NCBI GenBank assembly: GCA_021234155.1
Contig: JAJEKV010000020.1
Span: forward strand, 4,326,563-4,390,562
DNA: 64,000 nucleotides
Origin: Isoetes taiwanensis
Taxonomy: Eukaryota; Streptophyta; Lycopodiopsida; Isoetales; Isoetaceae
Direction: 5' to 3'
Part shown: positions 44,701-55,979 of the stretch, in pieces
How positions within the stretch are numbered: the first letter of the stretch is position 1
Layout of the letters: each line of letters starts with the position of its first letter
Program-made: the position numbers and the translations under genes
Notes under the pieces: generated by a model
What the model saw: the letters and a program-made list of their open reading frames with translations, nothing else
What the model was told of the DNA's origin: nothing
Database searches by the model: none

Positions 44701-47699
44701 GTTACTACATCCATCCATACTAAGATGTTAATGTTATGACGCATATGAATGAATAGCATGGCACTTTACATAAATTAAAACATTTTCAAGGCCTTACCCG
44801 CCAACTTTAATTAGGACTCAAAGGATAATTGTGTATCACCATCTACTATGGAGGCCAGAGATTCTCGCTTATTCAACAAAAGCCGGTAATCGCCAAATCT
44901 TCAATCGCATTGCGGTGATCTCGGGTAAGAACGTTTCTACAAGGTTCGAAGACCAACATAACATGTTGCAATGACCAATATCAATGGCTTTGCAAGAGGC
45001 AATCGCTTGGCTTGATAACCGATGTAGTCATTCAAATGAAACTTCGTGGAACCAAAGACACCAATGCTTCATAACCGTGGCCCTCTCAAAGACACCACCG
45101 TAGTTGGAATGCAAAAAGAGAATGTGCAATCCTCGCAAGCACGCCAAAGTAGCAGCAAAGATATGCCGCTTTCAATCGGGCCGAAGCATAGCTGACCATT
45201 CCTTCAAGAATCGAAGCGCGGATGGTACAGCAGAAAGCAGAGGCATTGGGAGCTCTGCAACGCGAAAAGTGTTCGAGACATCTTCCCCGTAATTTATACC
45301 AAAGAAAACCTTCAAAACTGAGAGGGCGATTAGTAAAACCTAATTATAAATGCAAAATTCAAAGAAACTAACATGATCTTTGGGACCAAAATATATTCTC
45401 AAAAGATTGAGCCCTCTTCTACATCACTTACGTGTCTTTGCTTTTTAGGGAACCCATTCCAAAGAGCGGATGATTGGGAAATGCTACTAATTTTTGCTCA
45501 AGGAAATTCCTTGAAATACCAAAGAAACCTATTCAAAACCTATATTCAACTATACAATTTGGGGATATTTTGAAAAAAAATGTAACTTACCACCTCATGG
45601 GGTCTCTTCCATATCACTTCCTGGTCTCTAATTTCTAGACACATAAAATGACCAATTCTAGCAAATGTGTAATTGGGAAGTGTTCTCGCTGAAATTACAT
45701 TCTCCAAATAGCTTTTACAAATGCAAAAGACAACATAGCATCCTATATTGCTACATTTAATATTTTAAAAATGGAATTTGTACAAAAATGCGTGTTAATG
45801 AGCTTCCGGTTAGTTTCTTTAGAGTCTTTTTAATCATGTCTCAAGCCTTTTTTTAAAGCTTTTTGCTATTGTACATGCTTTACCCAATTTCGCTATCTCA
45901 CTACAAAACAAAATCCATGATCATTTGGGTTCTTTTCATACGTTAGAAATATTTACTCAGGAGTGTCTTGCACAACGTGAAATGCTACAAGAAAGCAAAC
46001 TACACAAAGCCGAATCGCCCGCGGCGCAATACATTACTAAGAAAACGAGTAATTATATGTGCAATATAGCAAACAAACTTTAATTTGAAAATATACACCC
46101 ATAAGAGAAAGTATGCAATGAAGGAGGATAAACAATTCTTAGCTAGAGAAAGTATGCAATGGAGTGCCATAGAATTTAAGATCTTTTTATGTACCTATAC
46201 ACTTGATTACATGTAGACCGACAAATCAAGCATATTTCTCCGTGGTGCACTGAAGCACTTCAAGGCTTAAAAGCTTCGCAAAAAACATGTAGAAGATATG
46301 ATGAAGCATGTCAATCCAACAAAAGGCGCCAACAAAGCATGAACCCTTACCTTTTGTTTGTAAAGATTCTCAACTCCCCTTAGCATTATGAGCAATACTC
46401 TTCATTCACGATTAATCAAAGTAATTACAAAGGGCATTTGCCCAATAAGCAATATCGCAAAAGAGCGGGGGACAATTTAAATCATTCAAAGATAATATGG
46501 CAATAGGAGGATGATGGCACGCTTTACATAACAAAACCCATTGGCCCAAAATATTCTTACCTTTGCTAGGAACCTTTGCGGATATAAGACTCAAAACAAA
46601 ACCACGTAGATGGTCTAAATAAAACACATGTTGTAGGTCGATTTGAAGACTAAAGGCTGCTCTTAAGCTTGTAAGAGTTCAAATTTAATGTACCTTTGTT
46701 ACCAAGGAAACGGATATATGGCTTGAAAACCTCTGCTAACCAGCGTGAACATGCATTGAAGACCTATTTGCACACGCGATTCACAGGGCAAAAGCATACT
46801 ACTACGCGAAAATCGTCCCGCCTAATTGCCGATCTCCAGTTACTGCGGCCAGCCATGCGTATCGCCACCGACTCTAAGCGGCCGCCGTCGACTCAACATG
46901 CTGGATTTTGGAGGCGTATTTTTTTAGAAGAAAAGATCGCGGATGAAGCGATGCAACTTCTAAAGAAATCCTCGAGCTCCCTAATCCTAATCGAACTCCA
47001 CGTACCTCGAACCCCTAATCGAGATAGCCGAATCGATTAAATCTCAACCATTAAATAAAATAATCAAATCTCGACCTTTAAATTTAGGGAATTTGGGTCC
47101 AACACTACACGATAACATTATGGATATAACTTGTATTATGGATTTTGGGCGTCCGGATGACAGCCATTTAAAAAGACAATGGGTCAAAGTCAAGATGCTC
47201 TCTAAGAGCATCTGCCCTCATTTCAAGTCCTTTACAAGTCATACGGCTTGTTTGACTTGAACAAAATACAGCCACAACTATAAATAAAACCATAGCATTA
47301 TTCTCCAAAAGAATCTTTAACATACCCTGTGAATCAAATATCGGGGCTGAGCACAGGGAATCCGAACCGACCAGATAACCCGCGACTCGGTAGGGCATAA
47401 AGGAAAGCTCAACTAATGGGCTCCCTTATGCAAGAGACCAATGCCCCACTGGAATAAGCTCGTGTCGAAATATAAGCGGAAAGCGGTGTCAATTATCAAA
47501 CAAACAAATGTCAAATATTTACATTGAAATATACGGCCTCTGAGAAGCCACATGGCGGAAATGGATTCGAATCCTGCAACAACATATAAGTTCATCACAC
47601 ATAACCGGATAACGGATGCAAGTTCAACACAAAGCTTCTCAATTCTGAATTACATTGAGCTAGCATGCGATGAAGTGATCAAGGCTGAGGCATTATCTC

Positions 47700-49400
47700 A
47701 CGTGTCGGGAGAGCCCTTGCCAGCTTCATGTGTGAAGCATAACACATCGCGACATCGCAGAACCGCCTAGGCTTCATGTTCCGCAACTTCACAGACCACC
47801 CTTGACCACAGGAAGGCGGGCAATGCGCCGAGCGGTAGTCCTGCGGTAATACCGACTTGATCGAGAGGTTGAAAACCACCACCAGCAACGCGAGGCGCGG
47901 TAGCTCTGCCGAGGCAATGAACCACCGGCTTAGTTCTTGATACGATCGGGCAGCAAACTGACTCACGAACGCCCGTGTCTTTAGAGGCGCGAAAACCGCC
48001 TAGCTACTCGAAACCTGAGCTCCCGGGGGTTGCGGACGACCATCCATGAAGCGAGGCCGGTCTCCCCTAGAGTTCATAGTCGGGCTGCGGTAGATGCGAG
48101 GCTGAGAATGGCAAGCGGCGGCGAATACCGCAAAATTTGTGCTCCAAACTACGAGGCGAGGGCGGCTCGGAACCCTTCCATAGCGGCGCAGCGAGCAGCG
48201 GGACCATGCTGGCACGCACTCAAGCCACCCGCCATCCCTAACCACCACCACCCACCACCCGCTGGAATGGCATCAATAGCGCCTTCTACGGGCCATTTCC
48301 TCCTTGAGACAAACGGAGGAAGGATAACCAAACGGTAATAGTTCTTATGCGAAGAGGACCCGGCCGAGGATTAATGACATCGAACATACATTGCCGATCG
48401 TGGGATTTCATTCGAGCGATTCAGGAATAATCCAAGAAGCCTTAATGTGTATTTTCGGACCTCGACATCATGGCCACATTGTAATATTGGGGCTTGCGGA
48501 TGTCGACCCCCGTGATGCCACGTAATGGCGCCTTAGGGGCAAGATTCCCTATTATCAAGACACACAACCCTTTAGTATCGTGGGCCGTGACCTTAAACCC
48601 GCTCCCTTACCTTTTGAGATAAGGGGCTTGGAGATATTGTGCATCCAACCCACCAAGGATGAACGCGGGATTGGTTAAAGGCGGATATGCATTTCCCTCA
48701 AAACAACCTTTCTGCTTTTCAAACCCTGCGGCCCCAACACGGTGAGCCCGGCCGGCCAGGAACCTACCCGCCCCTTTCTCCTGCTCATTCAAGCTCCCTT
48801 AGGACTTACGGTCGACCTCTCAACCCACATCGCCTCCGTGCTCGGTAGAGCTTCTCAAGACTCACCCTGTTGAACATTTCCTCCCCCAGCGATTGGGGCA
48901 TCGCACCGAAAGATTTGACGAATATCTTGTGCCTCGGCTGGTCACATCAATTGAATCCCGTAGGACTTCCTTGGCAAAGGGATAGAATCTCAGATTCAAT
49001 GCGGCGGCGGTATGGATCTCATCGAACTCATGGAGACATGCAGACCCTTCTTTGGCCTCCTTCTTAAAGACATCTCGGCTGAGTTACCAGAAAGAGGTAA
49101 ACACCACGGACCGGTGGCTAACTCGGGGCGGAAGGGACATGGTGGGGTTAAGCTCGCTACTCTTGGCCAACATGGCATCCCTTTCCACCCTCCGAGGGTT
49201 ATGAACCCGGAACCAAGTCTTTGGGTTGCGTGTGGATAATACGCGTTAGCCCAGCCCTCTTTTTCGGCGCGGTTATTTCCCTCATCGTTAGCAACCCACC
49301 TTATCGCGAAAGCCACTCCAATGCGGATAGGTTTGGATGCAGATGTCACCTATATGATACCAATATTTCATATGGTCCAAAACCCAAATTTGATTGTTGC
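47700..49400 (+). mobile_element. LINE-B fragment, 5' half (ORF1 and endonuclease start)
   Basis: The GC-rich block matches the reverse complement of LINE-B around 6-4.5 kb. The endonuclease start lies near 48.96-49.06 kb (GLPWQRDRIS, then MDLIELMETC). Further on are HGGVKLATLGQHG (~49.14-49.18 kb) and SPALFFGAVISL (~49.25 kb), which corresponds to the LFFGAVISL segment near 4.56 kb. It ends at about 49.35-49.4 kb. All frames are broken. Confidence 0.7.
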
Positions 49401-49461
49401 ATAATATAATATAAGATGTTCTAGAGCGAAAAACCATGGGGCTTAGTCAATTTATATAACA

Positions 49462-49752
49462 TCAATGGCTGATTTGATCAGCGGAAAAGCTATGGGTGAT
49501 CCAGGTATTGCGATTTTTTTGGCTCAAATCAAACGCATTCAGATAGTGATCAATGACTGCGGCAATGGCTGCCCCTGAATCAACGGCCCTTTTTAACAGG
49601 CCAGATTTATCCCCTGTGTTTTCTTTGCCGCTTCTTTCTGGCCTCTGCTTCTCTGCTTCTCTTCCCAAATTCCTCAGAACTTGAGGATCAGGGCGCTCTA
49701 ATTCTCTGGCTGCTCTGCAAAACTCAGATGCGTCGGATCTTCTGCCGGCCAT
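49462..49752 (-). CDS. Unrecognised 96-residue ORF next to the CIPK fragment
   Basis: The minus-strand frame begins MAGRRSDASEFCRAARELER at 49,752 and ends at 49,462. It is charged and Arg/Glu-rich, with a helical-looking C-terminal half (AAIAAVIDHYLNAFDL). I do not recognise the family. It lies between a LINE-B fragment and a kinase exon and could be a captured exon. There is no evidence of expression. Confidence 0.35.
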   Translation of the reverse strand: MAGRRSDASEFCRAARELERPDPQVLRNLGREAEKQRPERSGKENTGDKSGLLKRAVDSGAAIAAVIDHYLNAFDLSQKNRNTWITHSFSADQISH

Positions 49753-49899
49753 GCCTCTGACTCAGGAAGAACAGTTTAGGTCAAACCCGTAAAAGACAGG
49801 CTCTCAGACGTTGTGTTCTCAGATTCTTTTGCAGCATCTTTTCTTCAAAATGAGTGATCAAGTTCTTAGCGAAATACTGTTGTGAGTACAGACACGGAT

Positions 49900-50039
49900 T
49901 GGAAGTATGAAGTTGGCCGAACTTTGGGAGGGGCTTTTCCAAGGGAAAATACCTTGGCCGGAATGTCGACACTGATGAATGTATTGCCATTAAAATAGTG
50001 GATAAGAAGAAGGTTCCCAAGCACAAGATGGTTGAGCAG
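49900..50039 (+). pseudogene. CIPK-like protein kinase, first kinase exon only
   Basis: CBL-interacting kinases phosphorylate ion transporters in calcium signalling. The plus strand shows KYEVGRTLG (glycine-loop start, ~49,903) and, after a damaged stretch, VDTDECIAIKIVDKKKV then KHKMVEQ, ending at a GT donor (50,040). This is the beta-strand with the ATP-anchoring lysine in a CIPK-type context. The glycine loop between the two parts is frameshifted, and no later kinase exon (HRD, DFG, NAF) follows before LINE-B sequence resumes at 50.5 kb. It is therefore an isolated fragment. Confidence 0.72.
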
Positions 50040-50514
50040 GTCTATGAATCGAGGCGTTTTCCTTTCATAATCTATGTTGTTTTTTTTTTTTCGCATTTTG
50101 TCCCTTCTGTGGCAAATGGTTTGCATCCATCGTCTCTATAGCCGGTAAAGACTTGATTTGCCATTACTGTGTGCATGTGACTTTTCACATTTGGGTAATT
50201 ATATTCTGTTCTGTTCTTTGTTTCAGAAAAACAATGAGCTAAAGAGCCATTTTGTCATCTCTATTTCTGTTTCCTATTCTTCTTGTCCCTGTTTTCAACA
50301 TGAAGGTAGTTGTATATTTCCAATTCTCGGGATTCGCTTCTGAGTTGGCAATGAACTGGCGGCGGCTCGGTTGGAAGATAAGAAGATCAGTGGTGCATGA
50401 GATAGAGCGTCGAGAACAGTGCGTGCAGTGGACGAGAGGCCGATCGTGGCGACTGTGGGAATACTGGACACTTGCTTCCTTAGCAAGCTAAGGACCATTT
50501 CTGAAGCGAGTCAA

Positions 50515-50770
50515 ACGGCCCATTACAAAGGAGCACATCAACCGTGTTAGCCGAGGACTATATCCATTCTAAACGCCTACGAAAAAGCGCCGAACTCGTA
50601 CCTCAATGCCATACAGTGCCCACCATCTTCGCGCCGAGGCAGGCGGGTGGATTGGGGAGCCCGCCGGGACAAATACATCGATCGCGTCAGCAGTGCCATT
50701 GATTGAGTCTCACGCTCGAGTTGCGACGATACGGTCGGTCGGGCTTGAAGCGGCTCCCTCGATGCGAACG
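50515..50770 (+). mobile_element. LINE-B fragment, 3' end
   Basis: Sequence including CCCATTACAAAGGAGCACAT and GGCGGGTGGATTGGGGA matches the reverse complement of LINE-B at about 1.63-1.95 kb. It has the same orientation as the 47.7-49.4 kb fragment, so the two may be parts of one insertion whose middle was lost or replaced. Confidence 0.7.
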
Positions 50771-52980
50771 CCTTGAAGCTCTGTCTTCATGAACGATGTT
50801 CAAAATGGAACAGGTTTTTTATATACAACACTGCTTTGATTGCGAGCACTTTCCAGTCCAGCACAGGCTACCCTCTGCTACCAGAAGCCTAAAGGGTTTT
50901 CGGTGAAATGAGAATGATATGATATTGCTGCAAATTTTGTACCAATGTAAGACACCAATTTTTTGAATTTGAACTCACTGAATGTGTTCCATCAAAACAA
51001 ATGAAACAAAATGTTTTAATCATGTTGCCACATTCAAAACAAAATGAAACAAAATATTGGGTCATCATGTTGTAGCCAGCTGGTCTCGCGTGGCCTCTAA
51101 AAACCTTCCTTCCTTCATGCTTTGGGGCAAAGATCAACTTTTTAGCCCAACCTTATGCGATGCAGCATCATGCTTATAGTTTCATAGTCAACAAGCTTCT
51201 TCCAAAAAATATCTATAGCGGGGATTGAAAAATTGTATTTATAAAAAGTTGCATGGGAGAACTTCGGTCCTTAAGTGATTATCCGATTACATGGTTTAAA
51301 ATAAGCATAATCTACTGTAAAACCTCTGTTTGGCACATGATAATGATTTGTTCGATAACTACCCCCCTCAGTAGGCTTTCAAAAAAAGGGGATGCTTCGT
51401 AACAGAAAAACCACCTTTGAAATCATGGTTAATCAAATGCCTTCGGAGTTTTGATTGATCATTTTAGAATACCTTCAATATCTATTGCAGATGTTCTCTA
51501 AAATGGAAGTGGAGGAACCAAATCTTGAAGTTAGACATTTGAATGTTCTCAAAGGCAAGGGATCCACAGAAAAGTTCAATCACGCTGGATTCCCTCTCTT
51601 GTATCATTCTTTGAATGGAGTAGAGTTTTTCACCTCTCTGGTATAAAGGTGGTCGTATGACAATTGAGATGCACATGGAATGATCAAAACTCCAGGCATC
51701 TTATGGTTAAGGACATTTGATAATCATAAATCAAGATACTTTTTAGATAAAAAAAAAAAAAAAAAAAAATGGTTTCACTACTCGACCAAGTTTTGATTCT
51801 TGGAACCTATGGGTTATGGGTCCATGCTATTACATTGCAACATTGCATTCTTGATAAAAATCAATGTATTGAACATCTTTTAGTAAGTTCAATAGCAACA
51901 GAATACTGAGTTCTTGCCTCAGCTTGCAAACAAATGGTGCCATAATGTCTATAGAACTCCATTGCCCCTCTCAACTTCATTTAGAAATGCACATAGATGT
52001 GAAAAATTTTCTTGCATTAATGCTTCATATTTAAAAATGAATAGAAAGCAATATTGCTTGCGAAAACTACCTCTAAAAGTCACTCCTATAATCAAATGCC
52101 TTTAAGTTTGATTGTCTACCATCTTGCTAGAATAGAATTCAATAGACATTTTGGAATGTTCTATCCATCAAAGAATGGAATCTAATGGACATTTTGAATG
52201 TTCTCAAAGGTGGATCTATAACTATGAAATCAACCTACGACGAATATAAAATAACATTATTAGAAAGAATCCAATAGAGTTTTTCAAATTCAAAAAGATA
52301 TAAAGGGTCTAAGTTAGATATTGGGGTACAAAAAGCGGAGCGGAGGAGAAAAACGCAGAATGCGGGGCCTTACCTTTTTCGATTCCAGCCTTTTGGTGAA
52401 CAATGATTTTGATTGTCGGAGGTGTTTAATTATTGGCGCCCATTTTACTAATTGATTTGTACATGCAATTTGCTCCCCGATTACGCCGATTCACGCATTT
52501 TACAAATTGAATCATCCTCTTCAAGCGCTTGCTTTCGACTTCTTTGTTTTCTTCTTTGCTTTTTTTTAAAGTATCTTCTTTTCTCATGGTGGTGAAGGAA
52601 TCATCCCACGGCAAAAAGCTGAAATAGCTTCGCGAGGAAAATATCACTATGAGATGTTGGAGCGATGTTTGATGCGAGCCAATGGTTTTGGGCAAAATCA
52701 AAATCTACTATGTTAGCCCTCATTTGAAGCGAGTGGGCGGCGTGTCGATTTCTTGTATGGAGATGGGTATCAGAATAATGAATTGAGGAAGCTAGTAGCA
52801 TTATCATTTTGCATGGGAAAAGCGTAGCCGAGGCGAGCATAACCCGAGGCTCATCGGGTTGATTAGGATGCTTACAAAGAAGCAGGTCAATGTTTGGTCG
52901 GGGAGAAAAGGGATGACATTGATGTAAAAAAAGAAGATGTTAAAATGATCAAAATCACGGTTCCTTCATGCCAAAGTACA
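50771..52980. other. Intergenic, with a poly(A) run at 51,749-51,769
   Basis: No gene is recognised. A 21-base A tract follows ACTTTTTAGAT and may mark the 3' end of an old retroposed sequence in plus orientation; I could not identify what precedes it. Around 52.4-52.9 kb the composition becomes more gene-like, but I cannot assign it. Confidence 0.4.
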
Positions 52981-52984
52981 CCTC

Positions 52985-55200
52985 TAGCTTGAGGCGGATC
53001 AACACCTCAACTTGAATTTAAGGGGAAGCGGTCCGGTCTTCTAAGTTTTTTGTTTCCAATTTAAGTTTCAACATTTCTTTGATTGAAGAGGAGGTTAGTA
53101 AGTTGGAAGCGATTTGAACAAGCTGTACAAGCGTCACGGTAAAAATAATAATTACCATTAGGGTAGATAAGAACTCTTTAAAGGGATGAGGGATGATTGA
53201 GCATGGAAAGGAGCGAGATAGCAAAGAATGGAGAATAGGTTATGCGCTTTGAATGCCAAAGGAGACAAGAATGATAAGAACTGAAACTGATTGAAGAGTT
53301 AAAGCAAAAATAAGTGGTGAAATATATTTTTGCTCTAAATTGGAGCTGCCTTCAAAGGTTAGTGTTGAAGCATTACGGGGAGAAGGAAAGAAGGAAAGAT
53401 CAAAAAAACTTCCTGGAATTGATTCTGAGGGCGGAAAATTGAAGCTAGTAGACAATTTGATGGTTCGGATATATCAAAATGTCTATCACTTAACTATGAA
53501 AGCGAGGTTACTGGTTTCATGGAAGATACATGTCTTTGCATGTGGATTGGTCTTCAATCAAAATATAAATTAGTATGGCATTACCATGTGAACATGTCCT
53601 ATCACTTGGCATGCTGCATGCTTTTGTATGAAAAAAAGTCATGGCAGGTGTTTGAAAGAAGTTCGGGGAAGTTTTGTGGAACTTGGTCTAGAGGTTCGAG
53701 GGTGAAGAAGACTTGCGGTTAGAACAATTAGTGCATTTGAGGTAGAGCACTAGTAGTGCATTTGCTTCACGATAAGTTTTCAATCTTGTCACACTTATGG
53801 CTTTGTGGCTTCACTGCTTTATTATTTAATAAAGCACACATGCTTTAACTTGGCTTCACACCTACGAGTCACCAAAAATGTTGTATCTGCATCAGCTCAA
53901 GTGTCACCAAGTCCGATAAGGAAAGTTTAGAAGCTTTGCTTGGAAGGTAAGACTTTGATATTTCTTATTTGTGTTTAACTAACTTAATCTCATTTAAATT
54001 GATTTGTGTTCTAAAGCGGCCAAAGGTTAACGTAATTGACAGTAAAGGGGCCGCAAAAAAGGATAAAAGCGTTCACGTGTTGTTGAGGAAGCGATTCGGA
54101 AAATATTATATGAACAACTTGTACAAAAGGTTCTGCAATTGGCATAAAAGACCAGGTTGAGGGAGTGCAAACTGCCCGGGGAGAAAGTTCTCACTTTGCA
54201 CATGTAGATGTTCAATGCTTGATGATGAAGAACAAAGCAAATAGAATCTTGAAGATCTTTGAAGATGCTGTTGAAAAGGTAAGGGGTAAGGGTGAAACAA
54301 TGAAGTTGAAATGGGAGTAGCAACAACAAAAGTCAAAAAAAAAGATTGGGAGACCCTCAAAAGAAGGCGCCACCTCCGGCACCAAAGCAAATAGGTGATC
54401 AAGTTGATATTATTGTGAAAATGTTAAATGGTAGTTCGGTTACGTTTCTCGGTATATCAAGTCATTGAGTTGGTTTGAACATAACATATTGTGGTGTATG
54501 TGAAATCTTGTTTTAATTGTTTTTATGTTGTTTGAGAACATTGTTTGAATATTGTAATTTTCTTTCTTTAATTAATGACTTCTTTTTAATTCATGTTTAA
54601 GTCATGTTGATGTTTAAGTTTCTTTTTTATGAATGTTGCGGAGGATTTAGAAAGAAAAAAACATCATCTTAGACATTAATGGAGTTTTGGTCAACACCTT
54701 CCAAAAGAAAAGAGTAAAAGATTCCAACAGGGCTCAAGAAGTATTACCTGAGGGGAAAGTGGTTATTTTGAGACCTTTTTTACAAGAGTGGAGTTTTGAA
54801 AGATTTGAAGTTGGGATTTGGTCTAGCATGATGAAGCACAACATCATACAAATCCATAAATGATACACTTGACACACTACATTGCTAAATTCAAATTCAT
54901 TTGGGGCGAGAATGAATGTGTGAGTCTTGCCTTTCATGTTTCAGGCGATTACAACCAAACTAGTATTTATGAAGCCAATTGTCAAAGTTTACCATGACTT
55001 TTAATGATATACGGGATGTTGTGCTTGTGGATGACTCTTTGTACAAGACTTTCTTGTCCCCACGGACATGCTTAATAGTTGAGACTTTTGACAATGAGGA
55101 AAATGATAAGGTATTCAACTACATAAAAGCATGTTTGCACACTTGGCTTCATTCAAAGAATCCTCAAAAGTGGTTGCACTGGCAAACTTCATGTTGATGT
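52985..55200 (+). pseudogene. FCP1/NIF-like HAD phosphatase pseudogene
   Basis: FCP1-like (NLI-interacting-factor) proteins are Asp-based phosphatases, several acting on the RNA polymerase II tail. The plus strand reads NIILDINGVLVNTFQKKRVK at ~54,660, corresponding to the catalytic DxDGT/V motif of the HAD fold, here DINGV. It continues EVLPEGKVVILRPFLQEW and FERFEVGIWSS (~54.78-54.82 kb). In other frames it continues KLVFMKPIVKVYHDF (~54.96 kb) and VLVDDSLYKTFLSPRTCLIV (~55.02 kb; the conserved DDSxxK/F segment). Upstream coding-like sequence at 53.0-53.7 kb may be its N-terminal part. Several stops and frame changes make it a pseudogene. The second motif residue is Asn where Asp is usual. 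Confidence 0.68.
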
Positions 55201-55391
55201 GGTCAGGAAGTAGACATCAACATACTCAAGCTACTTGTTGACCACTTGAAAAGAACTTGCAAGATGGAAAGTAGCAATTGAGGGAAGCATGCAATTGGTG
55301 AAAGATATTGTTGGTGGTGTTTGGCTGATATTGTTGTAAATGAATAGGATGAACATGCAAGAGAGAAGAAACAACACAAATTCTCCATCTT

Positions 55392-55535
55392 GATCGGACC
55401 AACATTGAAGAGCCTGATCGGACCAACATTGAAGATATTGAGTCGGACCAACATTTGAAGATCTGGAAATGCTTGAGGAGGAAAGCTGCAAGAGAAGAAA
55501 TAACACAAGATCAGACCCGCATTGAAGATCCGGAC
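55392..55535. repeat. Four imperfect ~25-bp repeats (GATCGGACCAACATTGAAGA)
   Basis: GATCGGACCAACATTGAAGA occurs near 55,392 and 55,416. A third copy (GTCGGACCAACATTTGAAGA, ~55,441) and a looser fourth (GATCAGACCCGCATTGAAGA, ~55,510) follow. They lie just after the FCP1-like region and could encode a short repeated peptide (GPTLK). Confidence 0.85.
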
Positions 55536-55979
55536 TTTGAGATGTAAATTAAGAACTTCATGTAACTTAAGATGAAACTTAAGATATACGGATGTTTTCT
55601 TTTTGAAGGCTGGATATGAGTACATAGCTGTACACTTTTTGTAACGAGCAGGATATTAATGTAAATTCAAGGTTTGGGGCATTTACCTACACTTGTGCAG
55701 ATCATCATTTGTAAACTTTGTTCATTTTGTAAACTTGCAATCTGTTTTCCATGTCCATCAAGTCATTTTGTTTTAAGTTCATCAAGTGCGTAATAGTTAG
55801 CGATAACTTGAGAAAGCATGTATGAGACAAAGCATAAGTATGGCGGAGACCTAGCAGCTTTTCTTTTAAAGCTGTGAGGACAAAAGGAACATTTGTGCGA
55901 AAAAATTTGTTAGTTTTTCATTGATACCTGAATTATAAAAGTATAAGAAAGAATATGGCGGGGAAAGAGCGGTGTACAT

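Larger units (their letters stand above)
42730..47650. other. AT-rich intergenic region without a recognised gene
   Basis: Apart from the repeats listed at 44.1-44.7 kb, I see no domain or splice pattern that I can name. A few protein-like snippets occur (for example 43.47-43.62 kb, Pro/Arg-rich), but they are short and unsupported. Short GC-rich islands at 46.8-46.95 kb lack motifs. Confidence 0.4.
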
